A stretch of 64,000 bases of DNA from Nymphalis io (Eukaryota; Arthropoda; Insecta; Lepidoptera; Nymphalidae): NCBI RefSeq assembly GCF_905147045.1, contig NC_065913.1, forward strand, positions 6,932,001 through 6,996,000. The letters run 5' to 3'. This document shows, piece by piece, positions 35,273-47,155 of the stretch (position 1 is the stretch's first letter; each line of letters opens with the position of its first letter). The position numbers and the translations under genes were made by a program. The notes under the pieces were generated by a model that worked only from the letters and a program-made list of their open reading frames with translations, did not search any database and was not told where the DNA came from.

Positions 35273-37152
35273 ATGTATTATACATACATATAATTAGATT
35301 TAATAAAACAAATCTGTTCGACTATATTTTAAAAAAGACGAACTCAATACGCTATTAAAAAAAAACGAATAAAGTATAATATTCCTTTAATTCCTATTAT
35401 CACGAACAATATGACTTTTAAATGTAGCAAAACGTAAAGAAAATAACTAAAATGATTAAATCAAATTAAGATAATATAGCCTGTATGTATTGCTCCTAAG
35501 CTAGGACAAGTCCGCTGAAACCCTCACACATGGGCCTTCTATCTTCAACGAATGCCAACTTAATGGCTTAAAATAATGTGGGGTAAAAATAACTTGTAAC
35601 GTTCACCAAGATACACTCATTCACGTTAAAATTAAAAAAAAAACTCACAGTTGCGTTCGATATAGAAATTTTCGAACAAATATCATTTAAATATAAAAAT
35701 CGAATAAATTCCAAACTACATAAAAATATATATAATTCTCTCTAATAATCTAAATATATTATCTGTATTAATAAATGAGGCGAACTACAAATTCCTAAAC
35801 CAATATTCATAAAACATATACCATAAGATGTAGCGCGTTTCGAATAAGATTTTAGTATATAATATTATTATATATGTAAGCTGCACTTCGCAGATTCATC
35901 CGCTTTAAAAGCATTTACTTGACAAACATTATTTTAGTTAAAGTATTTTACGTAATATTTAAAATTTAAACAATCTAATTTATTTAATAAATATAATTCT
36001 AATTCATTTAATAAATAGTGATAGAAATAGCTGCGTTAAAAACACAAAGGGGCGTAGTTGAAATAATAATTTATAATATCTATTCTTAGGATGCATAAAT
36101 GAATGTGACAAATAAGTCCATAAAAACTCCTTAACCTGTCAACTGCAACGTGTTTCTGAACGAAGTAATTAGTACAACTTTGACGGCTCAAAAAAAGATG
36201 GCGACTCGTCACAGTTTGACATTATACTGAACGCGCTTTGTATATCTTTATAACTTAAAATTGTAAGGAAGACGGCAAATCATACAATCTTAATATATAT
36301 TGGATAAGGTTTAATATTGAGTGGCTGAATATATATATTGTATTTTTAAATTTTACACCGTTATACCACATCTAGTAGTAATTATGATCACATACACACA
36401 CGCGGGAGCATTTCTTGTTTCCACCGTGAAATTAATAATGTTGTAGAGCCGCGACTTTTAAAGAAACGGTATAATTGAGTTTTTATAATATAAAAATATT
36501 TTATCTAACATAATGATGTAAATAGTGTAGTATATATAGTAAAAAGGTACTTATTGTAACTATTTACTTTTATTTCACAAACTTGTGACTCTCAGGCTCA
36601 CAGACTACCCGTCGGAATGATTTTTTCCGCCATCTTCAACAATCATCGTCATATTTCAGCAAATTTACACAAATTAATGATCATATTTTTCATATATCTT
36701 CATTGGTAGTTTCGTTCGGTAGTTTATGGGTCTATCGCGTTCATCACGTGATGTTGGGACTTTGTTTTATAATGTCTAATAAAGGTATATTATCATAATA
36801 CTTTTGATTTTATATTCTATATTTGATTATTTGGCTGTATAAAAAAAGTACATGACATTTCTGAATCTAGAAAAAAATATTAAGAGTCTCAATTAAGCCA
36901 ATGACAGTAAACATTAAAGACAATCATTGCATCATTAATTATTCTCAAATCAATTTTAATTGAGCGTGAATTTCTTAAGAGATAGTCTGACTCATAGATG
37001 TAGGGTAGCCATTTACTATTAGAAAAAAATAATTATATCATAAATAGATTGGACAGTTTATATATTATACTTATATGTATTATAATAATAATTTTTTGTA
37101 ACATAATTTTATTTTCATGAGGAAATTATATCATGTATTATATGTTTTATTT
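35273..37152. other. AT-rich intronic sequence without recognisable feature
   Basis: No gene, RNA or clear repeat. ATATAT-rich near 36290-36340 and 36480-36545. Confidence 0.5.
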
Positions 37153-37349
37153 TAATTCATCTCGTGCTATACGGCGAAGGAAAACCTCATGAAGAAACCT
37201 GCGTGTATCTAATTTCACTGAAATTTTACCACATGTGTATTCCACCAACCCGCATTGGAACAGCCTGGTGGAATAAGCTACATACCTCTTCCTCAAAAAG
37301 GGAGAGGAGGCCTTAGCGCCCAGCAGTGGGACATTCACAGGATCTCGAA
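37153..37349 (+). mobile_element. A-family SINE, 5'-truncated
   Basis: It starts at AATTCATCTCGTGC and runs to GGGACATTCACAGG; the tRNA-like head is missing. Confidence 0.8.
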
Positions 37350-38328
37350 CAATTTTGAATTTTCGTAGAACTGTCTTCGAACAATCTGATAGACCTGAAA
37401 TGGCTCCATCGTTAGTCTACGTTTAGTTGTGATTAAAGGTTCGAGTGTGTAAATTTGTCCGAAGATATTGGGTTTCATCCAAGTAAGCAGCAATTACTTT
37501 TTATGTGCATTTGAGTAGTATGGTGAAAGTCTTAGGCTTAATTTGGTTCTGATAGAGACAATGTAGATGTATGGTAACCCTACCAGAAGGCCAATGTCAA
37601 ACGTGTACAATCATTATTGTGCTTCGCGAACTAATATACTCAATCGTTTTTAAATTGTTTTCCTTGTTGCGAAATCAGTAACTCAAGGTCGGGTAAGTTC
37701 AAGGCCGCTCGTTTTAAAACAGATTAATAATTACCAAGACATTATTAGGCTGTATAGAGATAACTTTGCCCACCAATTTAAAATAATAGTATATTTCTCA
37801 TCAAAGGCAACATTTACAAATATATTTTTATAGATAAAATATAATTTGAAATTTAATTCTAAATAGTCACATAGTGCATAACTAATTTTTTATCTGCCTC
37901 TTTGTGCAACACAAAAAACTACTTAACACACACAATTACTTGCTTTATTTTTGATAAAATATATAACATACTTAATATTTATTTTATAATGTTTTTAAAC
38001 GTCACGGATCAATCTTAAGGTCATTGACACTATTAATTACAGAATAAAAAGTAACCCTTTAGCGGCTCGCTTCATTAATTAAAAAGGTATTTAACACTAA
38101 TAGAATGTGAAGCAAATATTACACGGCTCGTTAAACTTTAGCGTTAATATGTTATATTATCCCTCTGGTTTTGACTTAACAGTTTTTAAGCTATGCTCTG
38201 GAAGCTCTATGATTTCCTTGTATAAAAAGTATATATGTTGATCCAGGGTTTGTTAAAAAAAAATGATATTCAAGAATAAAATAATATGCTGATAGTCGGT
38301 GAATTATGATAATGATGATTAACCCAAC
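37350..38328. other. AT-rich intronic sequence
   Basis: 37395-37460 (AAATGGCTCCATCGTTAGTC, ATTAAAGGTTCGAG) may be a very worn A2 head. Nothing else is seen. Confidence 0.4.
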
Positions 38329-38329
38329 C

Positions 38330-38617
38330 GAATTTGGTCACGACGACCGGACTTAAACTCAGACAGGACAGACTTAGACCAGCTTATTTCTTAGGATATA
38401 TCCTCGTACACTCTCTAAGCGCTTCCTCTTATAATCCGATAGGTCGGTAAATCCGACACGACTGGAAATAGTTCAAGCGCAGGACCAACGGCTTTACTGT
38501 CAGATTCCGGGCTGCTACTGAGAATCTTTGCAAACTTTTTACGGTCCCGATCCGGGATTTGAATTTACGACCTCGGGCCTAGGACCTTGTATTAACGATT
38601 ACACTAACAAGGCAGTA
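38330..38617 (-). mobile_element. E-family SINE, diverged full length
   Basis: TATAATCCGATAGGTCGG, GCGCAGGACCAACGGCTTTAC and CGGGCTGCTACTGAGAATC match 55200-55335. Its - strand right end, ACTGCCTTGTTAGTGTAATC plus AAATTCAAATCCCGG, is a tRNA-like head with A and B boxes. Confidence 0.7.
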
Positions 38618-39653
38618 AATAATGTATATTATCAAATGAATTCCCCAAAACTCGGAACCATTTTATATTTCAGTACAAAAGTACATGTATGGTATACTAC
38701 ATACATACTTTAGGTATCTACGAGTTTTCAATTTACAAAAAAAAAATACTAGCAATATTTATCTTTTTAAAAAATTCTCGTGCAGACAATCCCCTTGACA
38801 GATTAAATATATGCATAGATTATAGTAAACACGTTAAGAATATTAACTTTTTTTTATTATAATAATAGTTAAAAATATGGGGTCGATAGAAACGTGTAAT
38901 CTATCAACGGGTTGTCACATTCGTTTTCACGGTTATATGAGGGTAATTAGTGAAGGGTTGACGGGTTAACCATTTGGAAGGAAGTATGAGAGATTTAGAG
39001 GGTTGAATAATATGAGAGATTTTTTTAAGGTTTATTGTTCATGGTTGAAATTTGGAATGTCTGTGGTTACGTTTGTTTATGGTTTTAAAGGTGTCAAGTT
39101 TACATAATGTTCTGAAAGTTGGTAGTATTGATTAGTGTACGATAAAATATAATTACTTGTTATTGCCTCTGTTCTTTATCCTGTCATGTTAGGAAGTCAA
39201 TTTTTGGTTTCAGATTTCATTATAATGTTTGTTGTTGCGTCAATAAACTGGTTTTTACCATTGATGGTAGCGTGCTGTACCATCTTTTTTACCAACAAAC
39301 AGCTAGTGTGTGTCAAAAAGAAGACATAATATTGTTTTAATAATTACCACCCTATACCACATTTAAATATAAAGCCGAAAGTCATTAAGATTTAAATTTG
39401 TAAAAGCAAAATTATTACTTGCGTAAAATGAATACCGAGAAGTTTAATAATTATTATCTGTAATGTAAATCTAAAATTAACAACCCCTTTTTAGTTTTCG
39501 AATATTGCATGTCTCCTGGAGTTACTGAGTGAACGTTTGAAAACCTACTAGCATTATTATTTTAATATTTTTATGCAAGAAGTAAATTGATCACGTGATT
39601 CTAAAAGTAATAACACATAGAAGTCCATTACAGCAATTGAATAGAGACGCAGA
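38618..39653. other. AT-rich intronic sequence
   Basis: 38885-39150 is strongly purine-skewed (AGTGAAGGGTTGACGGG...). 39214-39329 is a possible alternative exon, treated in the findings. Confidence 0.4.
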
Positions 39654-39654
39654 G

Positions 39655-39872
39655 TAAAAGTTCCACTGCTGGGCATCTCATTTGACGTTCATCTATGTTT
39701 GAGAAAGTTAGGAGTTTATTCTACGATCTTATTACTCCAATGCAGATCGTTGAATACACGTGGCTGTTATCATAAAAGACATGCAGATTTCCTCAAGTTA
39801 TAGTTTAATCAGTGGCGTTTCCCCGGGTTTGAACTCACAGCCATTGGTTTAAAATTCGGCTGTTCTAATTGG
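39655..39872 (-). mobile_element. A-family SINE, old and diverged
   Basis: TTCCACTGCTGGGCATC, then TTACTCCAATGCAGATCG, CATGCAGATTTCCTCA and CCCGGGTTTGAACTCAC in the usual order. Confidence 0.65.
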
Positions 39873-40007
39873 GTTTTTTTCAAGTCTACTAAATAGGTAC
39901 TTAAAGATTATTTTAATGAATAATTCTTTTACGCCCAACGAATTGGAATTGAATTTCATAAAATAATATTCAAGAGTACGGAACTAAGTAGGGTTATAGT
40001 TCACACA

Positions 40008-40050
40008 CGACCGGTTCGAGTCCCGGTGACTCAGCATCGCGGAATGCGTG
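40008..40050 (+). other. tRNA T-arm-like motif
   Basis: CGACCGGTTCGAGTCCCGGTGAC contains a B box with a pairing stem (ACCGG/CCGGT) but no matching A box or acceptor stem nearby, so it is not a tRNA gene. It may be the end of a SINE head. Confidence 0.35.
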
Positions 40051-40060
40051 TCGAATTTGA

Positions 40061-40132
40061 TGCGTGATCGCGAGAATGCACACAAACACATTTACCTATA
40101 TGTATATACATATTCATTCTCGCGATCACGCA
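40061..40132. repeat. 18-bp perfect inverted repeat
   Basis: Arms TGCGTGATCGCGAGAATG (40061-40078) and CATTCTCGCGATCACGCA (40115-40132) are exact reverse complements, separated by a 36-nt AT/CA-rich loop. Each arm has an inner TCGCGA palindrome. Confidence 0.9.
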
Positions 40133-40167
40133 TATATATATACGCAATGTTTCGATTTTCAAATATA

Positions 40168-40290
40168 AACGACTTTACTTATAAATAATCATTACTAGTT
40201 GATTAGCTAAGCGCTGTGTCTTTTTCTTTCGAATGTCAAATTGATGATGACTGAAAGAGAAATTAAACGCTAAGCAATGTTTATACTTTT
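40168..40290. mobile_element. D-family MITE-like element, diverged
   Basis: TATAAACGACTTTACTTATA, TAGTTGATTAGCTAAGCGC, core CTTTCGAATGTCAAATTGAT, right end CGCTAAGCAATGTTTATA. Confidence 0.65.
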
Positions 40291-40434
40291 GCGCTCACAT
40301 AGCGGAGATACACGGCAGAAGAGAGAGAAAAAGTATTTATACCCCAGATTGTATTTTTACCAATGAGGCTATAATTCTAACACGTTGATCTTAAACGATT
40401 CTATTCCAGGTACCAAAGAGTTTTCATCATCTTA

Positions 40435-40605
40435 ATTAGTGCTTATAATTCATGTTACGCTTGGCAACGAATGAAAATATCGTGAAAAAAACTGCACGTG
40501 TTAGGTATAGATCCGCATTAGAAAGGAGTGGTTGAATACGCTCTAAAACATTCTTAAAAGCTAGCTAGGTCCAGCCGTGGATGGTTTACAAGTTTTAACA
40601 GCGCC
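40435..40605 (+). mobile_element. A-family SINE, old and diverged, 5'-truncated
   Basis: TAATTCATGTTACGCTTGGC, AAATATCGTGAAAAAAACTG, ATCCGCATTAGAAAGGAG and CAGCCGTGGATGGTTTACA follow A order. Confidence 0.6.
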
Positions 40606-41574
40606 ATCTAGCGTATTTCTTTTACATCCGTTTATTTATTTTTAGTCAAAATTATTATATCATATTAGATCTATTGATATTTATGTAAGACTTCAATTAT
40701 AAAAGCAGAATAAATAATTTGAAACACCAAAACATCAAAAACAAATCTAAGGTAACATAAAAAAATAATGTTGTTTAGACGAACGGCCACCATTTATCAA
40801 TGTCACATAGTTAGTCGGTTGATTATCACGCTTGTTCGCGGGTTCGGTTTCAGGTAACGTTATATCATAACTGGTTCCTTTAATAATATTATTCAGATCG
40901 GTAATTCGTTTACGGTATAGTAAAATACGTTATAACTCGTTATAGTTTGTAAAATTATATGGTGGAGAGACTTCGCGCGCTTTTTGCTTAAAACAAATAT
41001 TATGACGTTATCTGTCAACATATTTTTTTTATACATTGATAGGCGAAGAAACATATTAATTGTTTTAAATTAGAATATAATGAGTTTAGTAAAAAAAACC
41101 ATTTATATATCAGAAATATATATTATAAAACGAATAAAATTTAATATGAATTATATTATTATTAGCATTATTAATGGCGCGTGTAAAATATCAGCTTTAT
41201 CAGTTCATACTAACGAGTGAAGTAAAATAAAAGCTTATAAAAACAAATACAGAAGCAAGACTCTCTTTATACAGCTCATTAATAACAATTAAGACAAAAT
41301 CCTAAATTAAAGAAACATTTTGAGAGAAACGAAAATTACCCGCATAACGTTTTAACGTTGTAAATTATTATCAATATCATTTGTCTCTTTCTTTATTGAA
41401 ACGTGTGAACGAGATGAAATTCTGATACCATTTAACTAGTGTGATAAAGATGTATTTTTAAACGTGTTTCCATGGTAACGGTTTTTATGGTGGCCTAATT
41501 ATCCAATCGAAAATCGAATATGCTTTTCGATCGAACGTTTCTCTTAATTATAAGGCGTCTCTTAATTTGTGCTA
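40606..41574. other. AT-rich intronic sequence without recognisable gene
   Basis: 41468-41480 (TTTCCATGGTAACGG) is a half X-box-like motif. Nothing else stands out. Confidence 0.45.
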
Positions 41575-41599
41575 CCTAAAAATTCAAACGAAGCTTTTT

Positions 41600-41715
41600 T
41601 CCATGCAGCCATGATGTGGAATGTCTTTCAGGCGTATCCTGAGTGTTTAAATCTTTAAGGCAAAAGTGAATCGTGAAGACATCTTCAAGACAAGCGTATT
41701 GCATTTTTTACTACA
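41600..41715 (+). pseudogene. Jockey/CR1-like LINE ORF2 C-terminal scrap
   Basis: From 41612, TGGAATGTCTTTCAGGCG reads W-N-V-F-Q-A-Y-P-E, the counterpart of W-N-D-L-P-x-x-I-F-P at 13350, and is followed by a worn G-K-S-E-S-stop-R-H-L-Q-D-K-R. Stops and indels show that it is dead. Confidence 0.5.
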
Positions 41716-41719
41716 TTAG

Positions 41720-42285
41720 TACTTACCATCATATACATATGTGATCATCAAGCTTATATTTTGGAATCCTGAAGTTTTTCGCTGTCTATAGGTGATCATT
41801 CGACCTAGTTAGTCTGAGGGCGACCCCTCAATTACCTAGACTCCTTATTCCGAGCCTAGGCCTAAATATATAGTTTTATATAATTATAAAAAAAGTGAAA
41901 TTTTAAGTAGTATACATTTTTTAATTCAATATTTACACAAAGATCAAATGGAGTCAATAATAAATATTAATTGTTATGTATGAAACCGCCAAATAGATGC
42001 ATTAATATTTGTTACAATAAATATATCGATCTCGCTCTTTCAAGTGATGTGGGAAAGGGAGGGATGATAACGACGCGTGGGAAAGAATTCCTTATTTATT
42101 GTTCGGTATTGTTTATGTTATTGTCTATGGCGGCCATATTGTTTATAATTGGGTGTTAAAGTGACGACGTTTTTATTAGCTTATTACATTTTAATTTCGG
42201 TGTTAATTTTTAGAAATAAGAAAATAATTCCAATAAAATACAAGTTGATTTTCTTAGTCATAAGGTAAACTAAAGTACAGACTCA
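41720..42285. other. AT-rich intronic sequence
   Basis: 41790-41870 is GC-richer (GAGGGCGACCCCTCAATTACC and a CCTAG/CTAGG dyad, TTCCGAGCCTAGGCC). No gene is recognised. Confidence 0.4.
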
Positions 42286-42287
42286 AA

Positions 42288-42440
42288 GATGCCACTGCTG
42301 CACTAAGGTCTCCTACCCTTTTGAGTAGAAGAGTTGTGCTGGAGCTTATTACACTAGATGCTCCAATTGATGGATGTGGCAGAATACTATCCGACACGTA
42401 TATGTGTCAAGAAATTATAAATACAAATTTTGCACATGAA
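42288..42440 (-). mobile_element. A-family SINE, diverged, head missing
   Basis: GCCACTGCTGCACTAAGGTC, GGAGCTTATTACACTAGATG and TGTGGCAGAATACTATCC are A landmarks. Confidence 0.6.
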
Positions 42441-42464
42441 AAGAAAGTACATTCGTAGGCCTGC

Positions 42465-42665
42465 CATGGACTGCCTGATGGTAAGTGATCACCACTACAC
42501 ATAGAAATATTAACCATTGCTTACATCGTTAATGCGTCACCTTGGGAACTAAGATGTTATATCCCTTGTGCCTGAAGTTTCAACGAGAACATAACAATGC
42601 TGAGTATTACTATATGGCGGTAGGTTACCAGACGGGCTTGCACAAAGTCCTACAACCAAGTGAGA
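42465..42665 (-). mobile_element. B-family retroposon, diverged
   Basis: CTGCCTGATGGTAAGTGATC to GCTTGCACAAAGTCCTAC, lacking the poly-A end. It sits right after an A fragment. Confidence 0.7.
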
Positions 42666-42939
42666 TATAGTCACAATACCAGCACATGTATGGGTGTGTA
42701 CATGTACTTTAACATGTAAATTATACATTATCATTCGTTCTTCGAGGAAGGACCACTTTTGTATTCTTCCTAGTACCGTGTCCACCTGGCTGCGTGTTAT
42801 TAAACGGGCTTAGACAAATACTTATATACAATTAATATAAAATATATTTAGAAATGTTAAAATTCTTGGCTATATAATTGCATTAGCAATAGCAAAATGA
42901 GTCTTAGCTAAGAGTAAATTAAATGCTTTCTATATAAAA

Positions 42940-43050
42940 ATATAAACGTTGCTCAGCAGGTCATTAATCAAACAATGCTGTCTTCTTTTTGCGAATGTCA
43001 AATCAATAATGACAGAAAGAGATGTATATATTTAACTAAACCGCCACTAA
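42940..43050. mobile_element. D-family MITE-like element
   Basis: ATATAAACGTTGCTCAGCAG, TTAATCAAACAATGCTG, core GCGAATGTCAAATCAAT and AATGACAGAAAGAG, TTAACTAAACCGCCACTAAG. Confidence 0.7.
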
Positions 43051-43480
43051 GTAAATTTTATAAGTTCCTGACTAAATATAATATTAAAAATTAAGTTCAA
43101 TATCATACAGGCATTTATGTACAAATATATATATATATATGACATATTTAATCTGCCAAAATAGCGTTTATTTTATATTGAATCAAAAATTAACGTTAAA
43201 TAACATTTTGAGTTACGGTTATTTTCATAACAATAGCGTTATTTAATTCGTTATCTGTAAGAATTATAATGCTACTTAATTGCGTGACATACTTGAGTTG
43301 CTGCTGCTGGAGTACCGCTTGTGCTATTTATTGACATTTAGCAATTAATATTAAATATAATGGAAAATTGGGACATTTATAATTGCATTACGAATATATT
43401 ATTTACATTTGTTAAATTTAATGGTAAAATTTATAGTAATAGGATAAAAGAATTTAAAAGATGGTACCTAGGTATATATT
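43051..43480. other. AT-rich intronic sequence without recognisable feature
   Basis: A short AT run at 43125-43140. Confidence 0.5.
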
Positions 43481-43481
43481 A

Positions 43482-43785
43482 TACAGTAACAGCCTGTGAA
43501 CGTTCCACTGCGTGGCTAAGGCCTCCTCTCCTTTTTTGAGGAGAAGGTTTTTTGCTCATTCCACCACGTTTCTCCAATGCAACCCGCATTATAAACCCGC
43601 TGGAATACACATGTGGCAGAATTTCAGTGAAATTGGACACATGCAGGTTTCCTCACGATGTTTTCTTCACCGTCAGATGAATTATAACACAAATTAAACA
43701 CATGAAAATTCAGTGGTACTTGCCTGGGTTCGAACCCACGATCACCGGTTAAGATTCACGCGTTCTAACCGCTGGGCTATCTCTT
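43482..43785 (-). mobile_element. A-family SINE, near full length
   Basis: Tail ACAGTAACAG on the left, and B box and head on the right (CTGGGCTATCTC). The flanking AT strings TATATATTATA on both sides may be the target duplication. A small tandem, AACCCGCATTATAAACCCGC, lies inside at 43580. Confidence 0.82.
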
Positions 43786-44920
43786 CTCTAGATATATATA
43801 TTATATTATATATATTATATTGAAATATAATTTTCTGTAATAACAAAACATAGAATTGTTGTTTTTACGATATTATAATAGTGTATATTATTATTGCATG
43901 TATTTTAAATGAATTTCCTTAATTACTGTCCATTATAGTTTTTTACTACATATCGAATAACTTTTGAAAACTTTTTTATTCTTGAATTTTACTACGAAAT
44001 ATTTTTTTAATCTTACAATTTTCTCCAAGTTTTACAATTCAATTGATAAATAAGTGAAAGCCAAGATGTCGTATGTTTTATTATTATGATATATGAATAT
44101 AATTATCATAATATTTGAGGTCCACGGTTGATGCTTTGACTCTCGACCCCGGTTCAAATCGTTAGAGCCATGAGGCTTCACTTCACTAAGCCCGTAATGG
44201 CTTACATTTTGTGAGGCCTTTGGTCAATGGCTCTTATTAAATTAAGGTAAAGTACTTTTGTATTATGTCAAGTTATTTAAATAAATCTTTTGAATTTCTT
44301 CAATAACAATTGATGTTTAAAACGCTTAGTAGACCCCCCTGACTGTCTTTAATGCAACTAGGGTTCACCTAGTGTTTAAATACCACAAGATTTATTAAAA
44401 AAAGGTTGTCAATAAAAAGAAAAATATATTTTGTCTCTGCCTTTTTATATATAAAAGATTTTGGACAAATATAATTTGTCTTTTAATATATTTTTAACAT
44501 ATTCATTTGAATACATTAGTTGTGTTTTTTTTCTTATTACGTATTCTTATCTGTACAATATGTTTTGATATAATTGTAGGCACAAGTTCTTTTAATTAAT
44601 TTTCTACGGTTTGATGCCCGTGGGGAATTATGACATATCATTGCTAATGTTCATGGTCAGAATGTATTTATAGCCAAATGGGCAATGAGCTCATCTGCTT
44701 TCCTGTATTAAATTTTTGAATAAATGCAACAAGATTATTGTTTTGATATATAATAGTCCTAAAACCCGATCGCATCGCTACCTCCTGGGTCCAATCTATA
44801 CCATTCAGTGACCCATTTAAATACACAATACATTTAAAACATTTAATTAAAATCTGCCATTTAAGAGTAGCTCAGCGAAATGTGTGTGTAGAACAATTAT
44901 ATTTTAAGATGTAAGTTTGT
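43786..44920. other. AT-rich intronic sequence
   Basis: 44115-44235 is GC-richer, with CGACCCCGGTTCAAATCG (B-box-like) and a repeated AGAGCCATGAGGC / AATGGCTCTTATT phrase. This may be a worn tRNA-derived element. Confidence 0.35.
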
Positions 44921-44935
44921 GTTGTAGTTCTAATA

Positions 44936-45247
44936 CAGTACAGTAACAGTAACAGCCTGTTAATGTCCCACTGCTGGGCTAAGGCCTCCTCTCCCTTTTT
45001 GAGGAGAAGGTTTTAGAGCTTATTCCACCACGCTGCTCCAATGCGGGTTGGTAGAATACACATGTGACATAATTTCAATGAAATTAGACACATGCAGGTT
45101 TCCTCACGATGTTTTCCTTCACCGTCAAGCACGAGATGAATTTTAATCACAAATTAAGCACATGAAAATTCAGTAGTGCTTACCCGGGTTTGAACCCATG
45201 ATCATCGGTTAAGATTCACGCGTTCTAACCACTAGGCCATCTCGGCT
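44936..45247 (-). mobile_element. A-family SINE, full length with target site duplication
   Basis: Complete from the CAGTACAGTAACAGTAACAG tail to the head (CCATCTCGGCT). The duplication TTGTAGTTCTAATA lies at 44922-44935 and 45247-45260. The best-bounded A copy in the window. Confidence 0.93.
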
Positions 45248-45260
45248 TGTAGTTCTAATA

Positions 45261-46095
45261 GTAAAGCAAATTAAAAGTAAAGTTTTAATTTAATCAATGT
45301 TTATGCACTTTAAGCCCCACGTGAATATAAATGGTAAATTTACTTTAAGGGAGTCGCCCCTATGCATGACAATTTATTGTTGCAAATAATACTGGACACA
45401 ATGGAGTCGAAACCAATCATGCAACTGGACACGAATTGGGTAAATTTGAATTTGATAATATTACTTCAGAACATTCCACATATAAAATATGATGTGTGTA
45501 ATAATAAGGATCGCTCGCTTAAATCCGAACTTATTTTAGTTGAGGTGTCATTTATAATCTGTAAAAAAAAAAATCACATCGAGCATTCTAAATTCAAAAT
45601 TCTTACATAATCAATATATCATAGAAACCAAAATACTAATATAATTCTATTTAATTCTATAAATAACATATTACTTATATATAAATCAGGCCAAGAAATA
45701 ATGTAGACGAATAAATTAGCTCATTGCAGTTCAATTCTTGAATCAATTTCAAGTGTTAAAATGGGTTTTGCATTAAATTGATCTTGCATTAACATTTTAC
45801 TGTTCGTATTTTGTTCGTTCTGAATTTATCCGTAACAAGTTAATGGTGATGAACTTATTTTTAAACTCGCATAACATAAATCACTTAATTCAAACGCCCC
45901 CATAATTTCATATATCAAAACCGAATTAAAACAACAATATGGCTTTGCGCAGTCATTGTTAATTTTCGCCAATCAATGGGATTGCAGGGCATTGAATAAA
46001 AGTTTAACTTTTAATTTATTTGACCTTATGTCTCCCATCTTTGATTGTTACATCTTTATTGCTTGGATTGGTTTGCGTTTGATAAATATATGAAA
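45261..46095. other. AT-rich intronic sequence without recognisable gene
   Basis: The 82-codon frame at 45362-45610 starts ATG but has an AT-driven composition, no domain and no splice support. A chance frame is likely. Confidence 0.45.
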
Positions 46096-46097
46096 AA

Positions 46098-46350
46098 CTA
46101 CCGACCCGCCCCGACTTCGTCCGGATTGTACAATTATCTACCTTAGTAGATATTACGTGGGGTTTCATTATTGAAAATTTCGTAAGGATATTTATTGTTT
46201 TGAAAATACAATATAGCCTATATAACTCGTTGATAGTGTAACTCTGTAAGGGAAAGAATTTTTAAAATCGGTTTATTAGTTTTTGAGTTTATCCATTACA
46301 AACAAACATACAAATCTTACCACTTTATAATGTTAATATAGATTGTTGGA
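46098..46350. mobile_element. G-type dispersed element
   Basis: CTACCGACCCGCCCCGACTTCG, ACAATATAGCCTATATAAC, AAATCGGTTTATTAGTTTTTG, and a terminal AACAAACATACAAATCTTACC...TTAATATAGAT. This layout is widespread in Lepidoptera (from memory). It has no coding capacity. Confidence 0.6.
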
Positions 46351-47000
46351 CCTAACGTAGTTGTGGAATGATTTATTATTAATTACTTGTTATAATTTTT
46401 TTATCGTGTACCAAATGTCACCTATATACTTAACATTGGCGTGTTGAATTGATTCCAATAATAAACGCATCTCTTCTAAATATATTTTTAATAATTTTAA
46501 AAATGTCTCGAATAATATTGGAAGCGTTCTCAGAATTTTCAGTTTGACAATGACTTATTGGACAAATAATAACTTTGTCGACTTCCTAATAACACTCAGA
46601 CATCACAATTGGCAATATTACTCCAACTTCAAAGTTATTGATTGACATACCGAGGGTCATTTGATGTAGTAGCTCGATGTTTTCTTATTAAAGAATTTCA
46701 TTGCATTTTCAATTTTATATCGAAATGTATTGAGTTCAATATCCTCTTTACTGGTAAATTAAAAATTTGCGTCCCCAAATTACTATCATTAATCAATGTT
46801 TCTCCTTATTGCTAAATTGCTTAAGGTTCAAATTGCTACTGAATATTTTAAGTGTGGATATTGCAGTTCCTTTGAGGATATTGATAGTTTATGGCACGCG
46901 GCTTACTTAAATACGGGTGGGTCATTTTCTATATTATTATTCTTATAAGTGACGTTTCTCGATGGATACATAGTTAAAGTGAAAAATGCGAAATCATTAT
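46351..47000. other. AT-rich intronic sequence without recognisable feature
   Basis: Nothing recognisable. Confidence 0.5.
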
Positions 47001-47002
47001 GT

Positions 47003-47155
47003 TACAGTAACAATAACAACCTGTAAATGTCTGTTTTGCAGTAGAATATCTGATGAGTGGGTGGTACCTACCCAGACGAACTTGCACAATGCTCTACCAC
47101 CAGTAAAAGTCATCGGTTAAGATTCACGCATTCTTACCACTGGGCCATCTCGGCT
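47003..47155 (-). mobile_element. A-B-A mosaic: A tail, B 3' piece, A head
   Basis: 47003-47032 is an A tail (TACAGTAACAATAACAACCTG). 47033-47107 is the end of B (TTTTGCAGTAGAATATCTGATG to CTACCACCAGTAAA). 47108-47155 is the A head (TCATCGGTTAAGATTCACGC to CCATCTCGGCTAA). About 220 bp of A body and 210 bp of B are gone. Confidence 0.8.
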
